A model generated the notes under the pieces. The model did not search any database, was not told the origin of the DNA, and saw nothing but the letters and a program-made list of their open reading frames with translations. 64,000 nucleotides of DNA. It comes from Chiayiivirga sp. Its GTDB lineage: Bacteria > Pseudomonadota > Gammaproteobacteria > Xanthomonadales > Xanthomonadaceae. Below, piece by piece: positions 1-8,143 of this stretch. Location: the NCBI GenBank assembly GCA_022647565.1, contig JALCLA010000001.1, positions 62,001 through 126,000 on the forward strand, read 5' to 3'. A program made the translations under genes and the position numbers. Numbering within the stretch: the stretch's first letter is position 1; every line of letters starts with the position of its first letter.

Positions 1-1029
1 CTCCTGCATGCGCGAGGTAAAGCCGGTGTTGAGTTCCACCAACTTCGCTTCACTCAACTTGTGCCGCGACAGGACGCGTGCCTGCCCGGCTTCACCCGCG
101 TACGCGAGTTCGTTGCCCAGTGCCGCATAGGCTTCCAGGCTGATGCCTTCGATCGGTGCCAGCGCAGCAACCGGCAGTTCTTCCGGCGCATTCGCCCTCG
201 CCACTTCCGCGACGCGATCGGCCTCGGCCTGCGCAATGGCGGCCTCGGCCGAGGCCAGCGTCTCGGCGTCGACCAGCGGTTGCGGCTGGCGTGACAGCAG
301 CTCCGGCGCCGGCGCGAGCTGGGCGATCTGTTTCTCTGCGGCCTTGTAGCGCTTGGCGCTGTTCGGATGCGTGCTCAGGATCGCGGCACGACGCTTGTCG
401 CCACCCATCGCGCCGAGCTGCTGCTGCAGGCGCAGCATCCCTTCCGGGTTGTAGCCGGCGCGCACCATCCATTCCACCGCGAGGCGGTCGGCTTGCATCT
501 CCTGGTTGCGATTGAACTTGAGCGCCAGCAGAGTCGCACCCACGCCCACGGCCGTACCCGCCACCGCGCCCGCCAGCTCGCCGCTGTTGCGTCCCACCTT
601 GGCCCCGACCACGGCTCCGAGGATCGCGCCCAGCACGCGCACACCCTGTTGCTTGCGATGCCCGGCGCGGATGTGATCGGCCTTGTGGTGCGCCAGCTCG
701 TGGCCCAGCACCGCCGCCACCGCATCGCGGTCGCTGGCGAACTTGGTCAGCAGGCCTTCCTGCACCACGACGATCTTTTCCTCGCCCACTTCCGTGGCAA
801 AGGCGTTGAGGTCCGGATCCGTGGACCAGACCAGCTGGGCCTCGACCCCGGCCTCGCGCGCCAGATCCTGATAGATCGCCTCCAGTTCCCGTGCCTGCGC
901 GCGCATCGGTGCGTGGTCGGATTCGGTGGCGAGGGATTCGACCAGATACAGGTCGGGTTCGGCCAGCGCCGGCGGAGCAAAGGCCAGGGCGAGCAGCGAC
1001 ACGGTGGCAAATGCGAATTGGCGCTTCAT
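1..1029 (-). CDS. M48-family zinc metalloprotease, exported (3' end cut by window)
   Basis: Periplasmic zinc endopeptidase of the M48 (BepA/LoiP-like) type, a family that degrades misfolded envelope proteins. The protein opens with a signal peptide (residues 1-23, ending ALA before EPDLY). The zinc site is complete: HELAHH with His110, Glu111 and His114, and the distal ExxxD motif as Glu177 to Asp181 (EMQAD). Between them is a Gly/Ala-rich hydrophobic stretch (residues 130-170) typical of these proteins. After about residue 220 the sequence becomes Ala/Gln/Glu rich and possibly helical. 343 codons are visible and the frame is still open at base 1, so the stop lies outside. The start at 1029 is chosen because it gives the signal peptide. 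Class assignment is firm; the exact paralogue is not determined. Confidence 0.9.
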   Translation of the reverse strand, partial: MKRQFAFATVSLLALAFAPPALAEPDLYLVESLATESDHAPMRAQARELEAIYQDLAREAGVEAQLVWSTDPDLNAFATEVGEEKIVVVQEGLLTKFASDRDAVAAVLGHELAHHKADHIRAGHRKQQGVRVLGAILGAVVGAKVGRNSGELAGAVAGTAVGVGATLLALKFNRNQEMQADRLAVEWMVRAGYNPEGMLRLQQQLGAMGGDKRRAAILSTHPNSAKRYKAAEKQIAQLAPAPELLSRQPQPLVDAETLASAEAAIAQAEADRVAEVARANAPEELPVAALAPIEGISLEAYAALGNELAYAGEAGQARVLSRHKLSEAKLVELNTGFTSRMQE

Positions 1030-1114
1030 GGGATCCCCCGCAATGTGTGGTGGCCGCCATCGGCCTGAGGTCCACACCAACGCAGAACGGCGTCGCGCCT
1101 GCCCAACGGACAGT

Positions 1115-1999
1115 TCAGGTCGGCGGCGTGAACCAGGCCGGCATCGCCGGCCACAGGGTGAAACCCCAGGACTTCTCCCGCAACAGGGCCTCCCAGTAGT
1201 CGACCACGCGCTGCAGCAGCTGTGGGTCGTGCGGGTCGAAGGGGCCGGAGACACGCAGCTCGCGCCGGCCACTATCCAGGTCCAGCGCCAGGGTGAAGAT
1301 CACCACCGGCGCTTGCGCCCGGCGCGCGATCAGCAGCAGCCCTTCGGCGAACCAGGCCGGCCGGCCGAACAAGCGCACCGGCACCGCCAGCGCGGTCTCG
1401 GTGGGCGGCACGTCGGGCGTGCCGATCACCCAATGCCCGGCGACGAGGTCGGCGAGGGCGCGCTTCACCGTGCCTGGCGCGTAGATCAGGGGCCGGCCAC
1501 CGGCGCGCGCGAGTTCCTTCAGCCGGATGTGTCCGTACAGGAACCCGAGCCGCGCACCGCCCATCGACGACGTGCTGAAGCGTCCGGCCAGCACCGCTGC
1601 ACGCGCACCTTGTGCATGCAGGGCGCGCACCGCCCAGAGGCCGGCGCACCAGTGGAAGAACATGCCGACGGCCGCGCCATCGCTGCCCGGGAAAGCAAGG
1701 GTGCCATCGACGTGGCGACGCAGCCAGCGCGCGCTGCGGGTGCGGCTGAGCCAGAAGTCGGCATGGTCGACCAGACGCGTCAGCCGGTATCGCCAGCACC
1801 AGTCGGCCTCATCGGCGATGCCCACGTACTGCCGCGCCTGCGCCAGCGCCGGCCGCCATTCCTCCTCGTACAAACCGGGATAGCGTGCAAAACGGCGGAA
1901 CAGGCGGAACACCCACGGCCACGGCAGCAACACCGCGATCGCCGGCAGCCACCAGTGCTCGATCAGGCTGCGCAGTTCGAGGCGGAGCGCGTGCAGCAT
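1115..1999 (-). CDS. Membrane-anchored protein, possibly LpxL-like acyltransferase
   Basis: A 294-residue protein with a hydrophobic Trp/Pro-rich segment near the N terminus (residues 14-35, WWLPAIAVLLPWPWVFRLF) followed by a basic helical stretch. The layout weakly recalls lipid-A type acyltransferases and their arylpolyene-cluster relatives: an N-terminal membrane anchor, an HWCAG segment mid-protein, a region reading GRPLIYAPG, and a C-terminal tail with a YWEALLRE helix and Pro/Trp-rich end. A clear HX4D/E catalytic motif is not obvious, so the function is tentative. An upstream in-frame extension of 119 codons exists, but its Arg/Ala-rich composition looks non-coding; ATG at 1999 is preferred. 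It is divergent from the gene at 2071, leaving only about 70 bases for both promoters. Confidence 0.6.
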   Translation of the reverse strand: MLHALRLELRSLIEHWWLPAIAVLLPWPWVFRLFRRFARYPGLYEEEWRPALAQARQYVGIADEADWCWRYRLTRLVDHADFWLSRTRSARWLRRHVDGTLAFPGSDGAAVGMFFHWCAGLWAVRALHAQGARAAVLAGRFSTSSMGGARLGFLYGHIRLKELARAGGRPLIYAPGTVKRALADLVAGHWVIGTPDVPPTETALAVPVRLFGRPAWFAEGLLLIARRAQAPVVIFTLALDLDSGRRELRVSGPFDPHDPQLLQRVVDYWEALLREKSWGFTLWPAMPAWFTPPT

Positions 2000-2070
2000 C
2001 GGAACCCGTCGGAAGTGGAACCGTCGCGATGATACGGTAGGCTGCGCGCCCACCCGCACAATCGGCACGC

Positions 2071-2883
2071 ATGTCCGCGACTCCGCAATGCTTTGGTGCC
2101 CTGGCACTGGAACTGGCCGCGCCGCCCAAGCGCGCGGTCCTGGCGCGTGCCGACGCCGAAACCCTGGTAACGCACGCGGCAAACGATCTGCTGCGCCTGC
2201 TCCCCGAGGTGCAATCGCTGGACCTGGCCATGGCCGGCGCACATTTCGACCCGGCCGAGTTGCTGCGCCCGGGCTGGCCTCGGCATGCCGCCCTGATCGA
2301 GTTGCTGCGGCGCGCACCCGGCGCGCGTGCTGCGCGCGTGATCGGATTCGGTGCACATGCCGGCTCGATGCCGCTGGCCGAGCTGACGCCCGACCCGGCG
2401 CTGTTCGGCGGACCCTTGCGATTGCTGCCTTTCGTGCTCGATGGCGAAGCGGAACAGGTGACGGACATCGCGCAGGCGATGGAAGCGCGCCTGCTCGATA
2501 CCGGCATGGCCGGCGCCGCCACGGCCTTGTTTGCGCAGGATGCCTTCGGGGCGCAGATCGAACACGCGCGCTACCTCAGCCTGCACGACCTGTGCGCGAT
2601 GACCGCGATGCAGTACGAACACGCCGGGCTGGCGCCGTTGTGGCCGGTGATCGAAACCGCGCTGTTCGCGCCGCACGAGGAAGTCTGGCTGGACGCGCCG
2701 CCCGAACCGCTGCTGTGCTATGCCGCCGGCACGGCACGGCTGATCGAGCCCGACCCGGCGCAACGCGCCGTGGCGGCGCGCGCGCGCCAGTTCGCAGCGG
2801 TGTTGCGCGCGCATGCCATCGACCTGCGCGAGTTGCGCGTCGCCGCCGGCATGGATGCCCGCACCACCCTCAGCGGTTGGTGA
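2071..2883 (+). CDS. Conserved-looking protein of unknown function
   Basis: A 270-residue, Ala/Leu-rich, acidic, apparently cytoplasmic protein: no signal peptide, no membrane segment, no recognised motif. The N-terminal two thirds is predicted mixed alpha/beta; a segment around residues 150-185 (QIEHARYLSLHDLC, then QYEHAG) contains spaced His, Tyr and Asp residues that could form a functional site, but this is speculation. The reading frame has the expected G/C third-position bias. Its last 14 bases overlap the 3' end of the convergent OmpA-like gene, so both messages share their ends. I do not recognise the family. Confidence 0.7.
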   Translation: MSATPQCFGALALELAAPPKRAVLARADAETLVTHAANDLLRLLPEVQSLDLAMAGAHFDPAELLRPGWPRHAALIELLRRAPGARAARVIGFGAHAGSMPLAELTPDPALFGGPLRLLPFVLDGEAEQVTDIAQAMEARLLDTGMAGAATALFAQDAFGAQIEHARYLSLHDLCAMTAMQYEHAGLAPLWPVIETALFAPHEEVWLDAPPEPLLCYAAGTARLIEPDPAQRAVAARARQFAAVLRAHAIDLRELRVAAGMDARTTLSGW

Positions 2884-4000
2884 GCTGGATCTCGATGCGG
2901 CGATTGATCGCGTAGGCCGCCTCGTTCTCGCTCGGGTCGAGCGGGCGGAACTCGCCGAAGCCATTCGCCGCGAGGCGCTTGGCCGGGATGCCCTGCACCA
3001 CGAGGTACTTCACGATGGCGATGGCGCGCGCGGCCGACAGCTCCCAGTTCGAGGGGAAGCGCGAGGTCGCGATCGGACGCTTGTCGGTGTGGCCGTCGAT
3101 GCGCAGCACCCAATCCAGCTCGGACGGGATCTCGGCGCTGACCTCGCGCAGCGTCGCCGCGAGCTGATCGAGCTGCACGCGGGCCGCCGAAGTCAGCTCG
3201 TCGGTGCCGGAGGCGAACAATAGTTCCGACGGCACCACGAAGCGGTCACCCACAACCTGGATGTCGCTGCGATTGCCGAGTACCGCGCGCAGCTTGCCGA
3301 AGAAATCCGAACGGTAGCGCTGCAGTTCGTTGACCTTGTTCGCGAGCGCGAGGTTGAGCTCCTTGCCCAGCTCCTCGATACGCACGTCCTTGGCCTTGCT
3401 CTGCGCCTTCGCCAACTCCAGCGAGGCGGAGATCTCGTCCAGCTGCTGGCGCAGTGCCGCCATCTGGCGGTTGAGCAGTTCCACCTGTGCGGCGGATTTC
3501 GCCGACAGCTCGGTCTGCGCCGTCAGCTTTGCCCGGTTCTCTTCCAGTTCCGCGAGGCGCGTGGCGATCTCGGTTTCGAGCTGGCGCTTGAGTTCGGCCA
3601 GGGCGTTGATATCGGCTGTGAGCCTGGCGACTTCGCTACGACTGGCTTCAAGTTGAGCCTGCGTCTGGGCCAGCGCCTGGGTGGTGGTGTCGAGATTCAG
3701 GCGCAGCGCATCGCGTTCGCCGCTGGTGCTGGCGAGCGATACCGAGAGTTCGTCCACTTTCGCCAGCGCCTGCACTTTCGCGCTCTGTTCCATCGACAGC
3801 GATTTCGCCAGCGCGGCGAGTTCGGCATTGAGCTGCGCCAGGGCCTTGTCCTTGCCGCTGATCGCATCGGACAGCACGAACTGGCCAATGGTGAAGATCA
3901 GCAACAGGAACACCAGCACCATCAGCAGCGAGCTGAGCGCATCGACGAAGCCGGGCCAGAAGTCGACGCCGCGCCGGCGCCGTGCGGCAAGCGTGCTCAT
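2870..4000 (-). CDS. OmpA/MotB-like peptidoglycan-binding stator protein
   Basis: Second gene of a proton-channel pair. A basic N terminus is followed by one membrane helix (about residues 22-44) preceded by Asp20 in FVDALSS, the position of the proton-carrying Asp in MotB/TolR-type stators. Residues 45-250 are a very long Ala/Leu/Glu heptad region that should form a coiled coil spanning the periplasm. Residues 255-376 are an OmpA-like domain with the signature DGHTD and NWELSAARA segments that bind peptidoglycan. At 376 residues it is longer than flagellar MotB mainly because of the coiled coil. It follows the TolQ-like gene with a 3-base gap, so the two are surely co-translated. No flagellar, Tol or Zorya ZorC/D genes are nearby. 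Confidence 0.85.
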   Translation of the reverse strand: MSTLAARRRRGVDFWPGFVDALSSLLMVLVFLLLIFTIGQFVLSDAISGKDKALAQLNAELAALAKSLSMEQSAKVQALAKVDELSVSLASTSGERDALRLNLDTTTQALAQTQAQLEASRSEVARLTADINALAELKRQLETEIATRLAELEENRAKLTAQTELSAKSAAQVELLNRQMAALRQQLDEISASLELAKAQSKAKDVRIEELGKELNLALANKVNELQRYRSDFFGKLRAVLGNRSDIQVVGDRFVVPSELLFASGTDELTSAARVQLDQLAATLREVSAEIPSELDWVLRIDGHTDKRPIATSRFPSNWELSAARAIAIVKYLVVQGIPAKRLAANGFGEFRPLDPSENEAAYAINRRIEIQLTNR

Positions 4001-4003
4001 GCC

Positions 4004-5053
4004 TCAGCTCGCGACGCGCTTGCCATCCATCGCCGCGGCGATGGTGCGTGACATCAGGCGCAGCTCGCTGCGCAAGTCATCGCTCAGATTGACGTTGTTG
4101 GCCTGTGCGAACTGCTTCAGCACGTTGCGCAGGTCGTTCTGGGTTTCGGCCAGTTCCGCCGTGACGCGTGAATCGCGCGCCAGCAGTTCGGTGAGTTTCG
4201 CCAGATGGCGATTGAGTTCGGCGGTGCTGTCGGCGCTACCGCGGCGCTCACGCTCGCTCTCGACGATGGCGCGCTGCATCCGCTCCAGGCCGTCGGCGGT
4301 CTGTTCCAGCAGCGCCTGCACGTAGGCCGGCACCGACTGCTCGCCCTCGATCATCGCGCCGCCGGAGGAAAGCCTGGTCATGCCGGAGAGCCAGTCTTCC
4401 AGTTCGGTGTAGAAGCGGTTGGCGGCGCGGCCAGCCTGCAGATCCAGAAAGCCGAGGATGAGCGAACCGGCGAGGCCGAACAGCGACGTCGAGAAACTGG
4501 TGGCCATGCCGGCGAGCGGGGCCTGCAGGCGCGTCTTCAGCGTATCGAACATCGCCAACGCATCGCCGCCGGCGGTGAGCCCGCCGATGATGTCGCTGAC
4601 CGAGCCGATGGTCTTGAGCAGGCCCCAGAAGGTGCCCAGCAGGCCGAGGAAGATCATCAGGCCGATCAGGTAGCGCGACAGGTCGCGCTGCTCTTCGAGG
4701 CGCAGGTAGACCGAATCGAGCAGCGATCGGGTGACGGCGGTGGACAGCGATTGCGGCTTGCGTTCGCTCTTGCCGAACATCTTTGCCATCGGCGCGAGCA
4801 GGACCGGCGCATCGAGCCTGGTATCCGGCCCGGAACGGCGCAAGGCGTCGATCCATTGCACCTCGCGCTGCAGACGCAAGACCTGGCGCAGGTTGACCAG
4901 GATGCCGACCGCAAAGACCAGCAGGATCAACCCGTTGAACAGCGGCGTCGCGCCGAAGGCCTGCTTCAGCGACGGGAACAGGGCCACACCGGCCAACCCG
5001 ATCAGGGCGAGGAATCCGAGCATCCAGACGAGGACGCGGTGGGGCTGGCTCAT
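4004..5053 (-). CDS. TolQ/MotA/ExbB-like proton channel protein
   Basis: Inner-membrane partner of the OmpA-like protein downstream. The 349-residue product has four hydrophobic segments: about residues 7-25, 34-54, 127-147 (ending FWGLLKTIG) and 185-205 (SLFGLAGSLILGF). The last two, with the cytoplasmic stretch between them containing QAPLAGMATSFSTS, match the MotA/TolQ/ExbB core. Residues 230-345 are charged and helical, probably a cytoplasmic coiled tail. It is shorter than Zorya ZorA, which carries a far longer tail. ATG at 5053 is chosen over an in-frame ATG 14 codons upstream because the membrane protein begins naturally there (MSQPHRVLVW) and a weak CGGAG site precedes it. The cargo of the motor is unknown. 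Confidence 0.85.
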   Translation of the reverse strand: MSQPHRVLVWMLGFLALIGLAGVALFPSLKQAFGATPLFNGLILLVFAVGILVNLRQVLRLQREVQWIDALRRSGPDTRLDAPVLLAPMAKMFGKSERKPQSLSTAVTRSLLDSVYLRLEEQRDLSRYLIGLMIFLGLLGTFWGLLKTIGSVSDIIGGLTAGGDALAMFDTLKTRLQAPLAGMATSFSTSLFGLAGSLILGFLDLQAGRAANRFYTELEDWLSGMTRLSSGGAMIEGEQSVPAYVQALLEQTADGLERMQRAIVESERERRGSADSTAELNRHLAKLTELLARDSRVTAELAETQNDLRNVLKQFAQANNVNLSDDLRSELRLMSRTIAAAMDGKRVAS

Positions 5054-5191
5054 GCGGGGCTCCGTTCGGGAATCATGCGACGCGGCGCGCAGCATCGCGC
5101 ATCCGACCTGAACGCTGGATGCGCGTCGGTGCCGGGTCGTTGCGTCGGGCTATCGACCGGCGCGATGCGGATTGGTTCCCGCCAGAAACAG

Positions 5192-5216
5192 GACGGGCGG
5201 CATGCAGCCGCCCGTC
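5192..5216 (-). terminator. Rho-independent-like hairpin after the TonB receptor gene
   Basis: A perfect 10-bp stem (GACGGGCGGC with GCCGCCCGTC) and a 5-base loop. It lies 24 bases beyond the TonB-receptor stop codon on the minus strand and is followed by CTGTTTCTGG, only a partial U-tract. Confidence 0.65.
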
Positions 5217-5240
5217 GTGTCTTGCGATGAAACGAGGGAA

Positions 5241-7805
5241 TCAGAACTTCCAGCCCACGCGCGCGTAGTAGAAGCCGCCGTTGAAGCCGTAAGGCGTGTG
5301 CACCGGGTATTGCGCACCGGCCACCAGCGCACCCCACGGATTGTCGTCCGGGGTTTCGTCGAAGATGTTCTGCGCGCCGACGTTGAAGTACAGGCCCGAA
5401 TCCCATTCCCAGCCGGTTTCCAGGTCGACGGTGAAGGCACTGCCTTCATAGATCGGCAGGCTGCCGTCGTCGAGATGGTTCTCGAAGAACGAGCCGAAGT
5501 AGTTCAGGCGACCGTTGATATGCCAGTTGCCGCGCTGATGGTTGGCCGAGAAGTAGCCCTTGGTGCGCGGCAGCGATTCCTCCAGCACCTGCACCCGAAC
5601 GTCGGAGATGATGCCCGGGGTGAAGTCGTCCACTTCGGTGTCGTTGATGTTGAGCGCCACCGAATAGCTGGTGTCACCGCCGAAGTGGTCGGTCTGGATG
5701 CTGCCGACCAGATCGAGACCCGTCGTGGTGGTTTCGAAGTCGTTGACGAAGAACTGCACTTCGCTGATCGAGGCCGCCTCGGGATTGCCGCTCGCGACCA
5801 GGGCTGCGCGATCGGCTGCGCTCACGGTGAAGAAGTTGCTGAGCGCGATGCGGTCCTCGGTCTTGATGCGGTAGTAGTCGGCGGTGACCAGCCAGTTGTC
5901 GCCACTCCACACCAGACCGATCGAGGCGTTGTCGGACTCTTCCGGCGTCAACTGCTGGGCACCATAGAACTGCGCGATCGGGTTGTTGGGCGAGAGGATG
6001 CCCGCATCGCGCAACTCGCCGTTGATGAACGAGGTCGTGACCTGCTCGACGTTGGCTTGGCCCGGCGTGGGGGCGCGGAAGCCGGTGCTGAGCGCGGCGC
6101 GGATCGCGAAGCTGTCGCTGGCGTCGTAACGACCGGTAAGCTTCCAGTTGGTGGTGCCACCGAAGTCGTCGAAGTTCTCGTGCCGCACCGCGCCGGCCAG
6201 CAGGAACTGGTCGGTCAGCTGCGACTCGGCGTCCAGATACACCGCCCAGTTGTCGCGATCATCGCTGCCGACGGTGCGCGCATTGAAGCCGTTGAAGCCG
6301 TTCGAGCCGAGCGCGAAGCCCTGCTGCGTCATCGGACCGATCGCGGTCGAGGCCTGGTCACCGGCGCTGATGGTGAATTCCTCGTTGCGGAACTCGACAC
6401 CGGCGGCGAAGTTGACCCTGTCGAAGGCCTTGGTCAGGTCAAGGTTGATGTTGCGCTCTTCCTGCTCGTTGCCACCCGGGCGGAACAGCAGGCCGGCCGG
6501 CTGGTTCGGACCGAGCGAGGCATTGACCGTATTGCGGATGATGAAATCGATCTCGTTGCGCCCGTAGGAGACGCTGAAATCCCAGTACACGTCGGCGCCC
6601 CAGACGCCCTTCAGCCCGGCGTTGAACGCCGCGTCCTTCATCTTGCCGCCGAAGGCCGGGGTGAAGCCGCCGCTGAACAGTTCCAGGAAGGTGAAGCAAT
6701 CACCCGGCAGCGCCGCCACCGCCGCCGCCACCGTGGCGTAGGGGATCAGGTTGCCGCCGGCATCACGCAGCGCGATCGTCGGGCAGGTGGTGTTGCCGCT
6801 GGGCGAACCCACCAGCAAGGTGTCGCCACCGTCATTGGAGTAGACGCCGCCGCGGGTGGTCGGATTGCGGTAATAGAAACCACCTTCGGTCTCGCGCGAG
6901 GCGATGTTGCCGAACAGGTAGAACTCCAGGTTCTCGCCTTCCAGGCCCAGGTTGTAGACGAACTTGGTGTCGTCCTTGACCTCAGGCGAACCCCAGATCT
7001 GGGCCGGGTTTGGCACGTTCGGGTAACCCGCTGCCGCCACGGCCGCGGCATCGTCGCGCTGCACGCTGCGCGAGGTGGCATCCGCCTTTCGATACTCGGC
7101 GGTGAAGGTGGCAAAGCCGTTTGCGCCGAGCGGCAGGCCGATTTGGCCGTCGTACTGCTGGGTGAAGCCGTCACCTTCGAAGAACTGGCCGCCGAAGACT
7201 TCCACCGCACCGCCTTCGCGCAGCTCCTTCAGGCCGAAGTTGATCACGCCCGCGATCGCGTCCGAACCGTACTGCGCTGCGGCACCGTCACGCAGCACTT
7301 CGACCTGTTCCAGCGCCATCGAGGGGAGGACCGAGAGGTCGGCGCCCTGTGCGCCATCCGACAGGCCGTGGCCGAGGAAGGTGATGACCGCGGCGCGATG
7401 GCGGCGCTTGCCGTTGAGCAGGATCAGGGTGTTGTCGGGCGGCAGGCCGCGCAGGTTGGCCGGGCGCACCAGGGTGGCGGCGTCGTCGATCGGAATGGTG
7501 CTGACATTGAACGACGGCACCAGCACCTTCAGCTGGTCGAGTACGTCGGTCGAACCCTGGTTGTGCAGCTCGTCGGCACTGATGATGTCGATCGGCACGG
7601 CCGAATCCGTCGCTGAACGCGCCTTGCTGCGCGTGCCGAGCACCGAGACCGACTCCAGCGTGGCGGCCTCGTCCTTGTCGGACGCCGGAGCATCCTGCGC
7701 CATCACGCCTGCACTCAAGGCCAGCAGGGCGATCCCGCTCAAGGCCAGCTTCACACCTGTTGCAAGCGGATTTCCCGCGAATCTGCGACGCGACCCAACG
7801 TTCAT
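5241..7805 (-). CDS. TonB-dependent outer-membrane receptor
   Basis: An 854-residue outer-membrane transporter that should import a siderophore, carbohydrate or similar ligand using TonB energy. A signal peptide (residues 1-35, ending VMAQ) is followed by a TonB-box-like LESVSVLGTRS segment. The plug domain (about 60-210) includes NLRGLPPDNTLILLNGKRR and QVEVLRDGAAAQYGSDAIAG, as in the large iron-complex/carbohydrate receptor subfamily of Xanthomonadales. The remainder is beta-barrel, closing with the aromatic C terminus RVGWKF. ATG at 7805 is chosen because it starts the signal peptide and has GGGGAG nine bases upstream; a 33-codon upstream extension is rejected. No degradative enzymes or regulators adjoin it, so the ligand cannot be read from context. 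Confidence 0.93.
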   Translation of the reverse strand: MNVGSRRRFAGNPLATGVKLALSGIALLALSAGVMAQDAPASDKDEAATLESVSVLGTRSKARSATDSAVPIDIISADELHNQGSTDVLDQLKVLVPSFNVSTIPIDDAATLVRPANLRGLPPDNTLILLNGKRRHRAAVITFLGHGLSDGAQGADLSVLPSMALEQVEVLRDGAAAQYGSDAIAGVINFGLKELREGGAVEVFGGQFFEGDGFTQQYDGQIGLPLGANGFATFTAEYRKADATSRSVQRDDAAAVAAAGYPNVPNPAQIWGSPEVKDDTKFVYNLGLEGENLEFYLFGNIASRETEGGFYYRNPTTRGGVYSNDGGDTLLVGSPSGNTTCPTIALRDAGGNLIPYATVAAAVAALPGDCFTFLELFSGGFTPAFGGKMKDAAFNAGLKGVWGADVYWDFSVSYGRNEIDFIIRNTVNASLGPNQPAGLLFRPGGNEQEERNINLDLTKAFDRVNFAAGVEFRNEEFTISAGDQASTAIGPMTQQGFALGSNGFNGFNARTVGSDDRDNWAVYLDAESQLTDQFLLAGAVRHENFDDFGGTTNWKLTGRYDASDSFAIRAALSTGFRAPTPGQANVEQVTTSFINGELRDAGILSPNNPIAQFYGAQQLTPEESDNASIGLVWSGDNWLVTADYYRIKTEDRIALSNFFTVSAADRAALVASGNPEAASISEVQFFVNDFETTTTGLDLVGSIQTDHFGGDTSYSVALNINDTEVDDFTPGIISDVRVQVLEESLPRTKGYFSANHQRGNWHINGRLNYFGSFFENHLDDGSLPIYEGSAFTVDLETGWEWDSGLYFNVGAQNIFDETPDDNPWGALVAGAQYPVHTPYGFNGGFYYARVGWKF

Positions 7806-8143
7806 GCGAATCGACTCCCCAAGGCTGTAGCGATAGTTGTGGGACGGCGGCTGTGCCCGTCCTGGGATTGCCAGCCCGCTCCCCACCGGACGTGGCCGGC
7901 GCATCGTTACAAAACTTTAACCAAGCGGCAATCGGCGGCGGTGGCGGCCCGCGTTGACTCTGTTACGAAACATGTCGTAGTACGAGCCTGGCCGGCACGG
8001 CCGCCTTCGGTTCCCGACGGTCACACCGTTCGGGCGTCCTGCCCCCAGGCCGCTCCCGGTCCTGTCCTTCCGGCCATTCGGGGGTCCTTCGATGCGCAGG
8101 ACAGCGCAAGTGCCGCGGAAGGCAGGATCCCGAACGCAGCCCC
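7806..8143. other. Intergenic region, 338 bases, upstream of the TonB receptor
   Basis: No gene is supported here. It lies between the stop of hrpB and the start of the TonB receptor, both on the minus strand, so it must hold the receptor's promoter. The only AT-rich patch is at 7908-7922 (GTTACAAAACTTTAA on the plus strand), the likeliest promoter position, but no convincing paired -35/-10 could be assigned. Several GC-rich short palindromes occur near 7987-8032. No Fur-box-like sequence was recognised. Confidence 0.5.

Noticed and set aside
2870..5053. Zorya-type anti-phage system
   Set aside because: The two proteins resemble ZorA/ZorB only in architecture. ZorA should carry a much longer tail, and neither ZorC nor ZorD is present.
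5172..7616. Long plus-strand frame opposite the TonB receptor
   Set aside because: Antisense to a convincing receptor; the text is Arg/Val/Gly/Gln-rich with no domain, as expected of GC-rich antisense frames.
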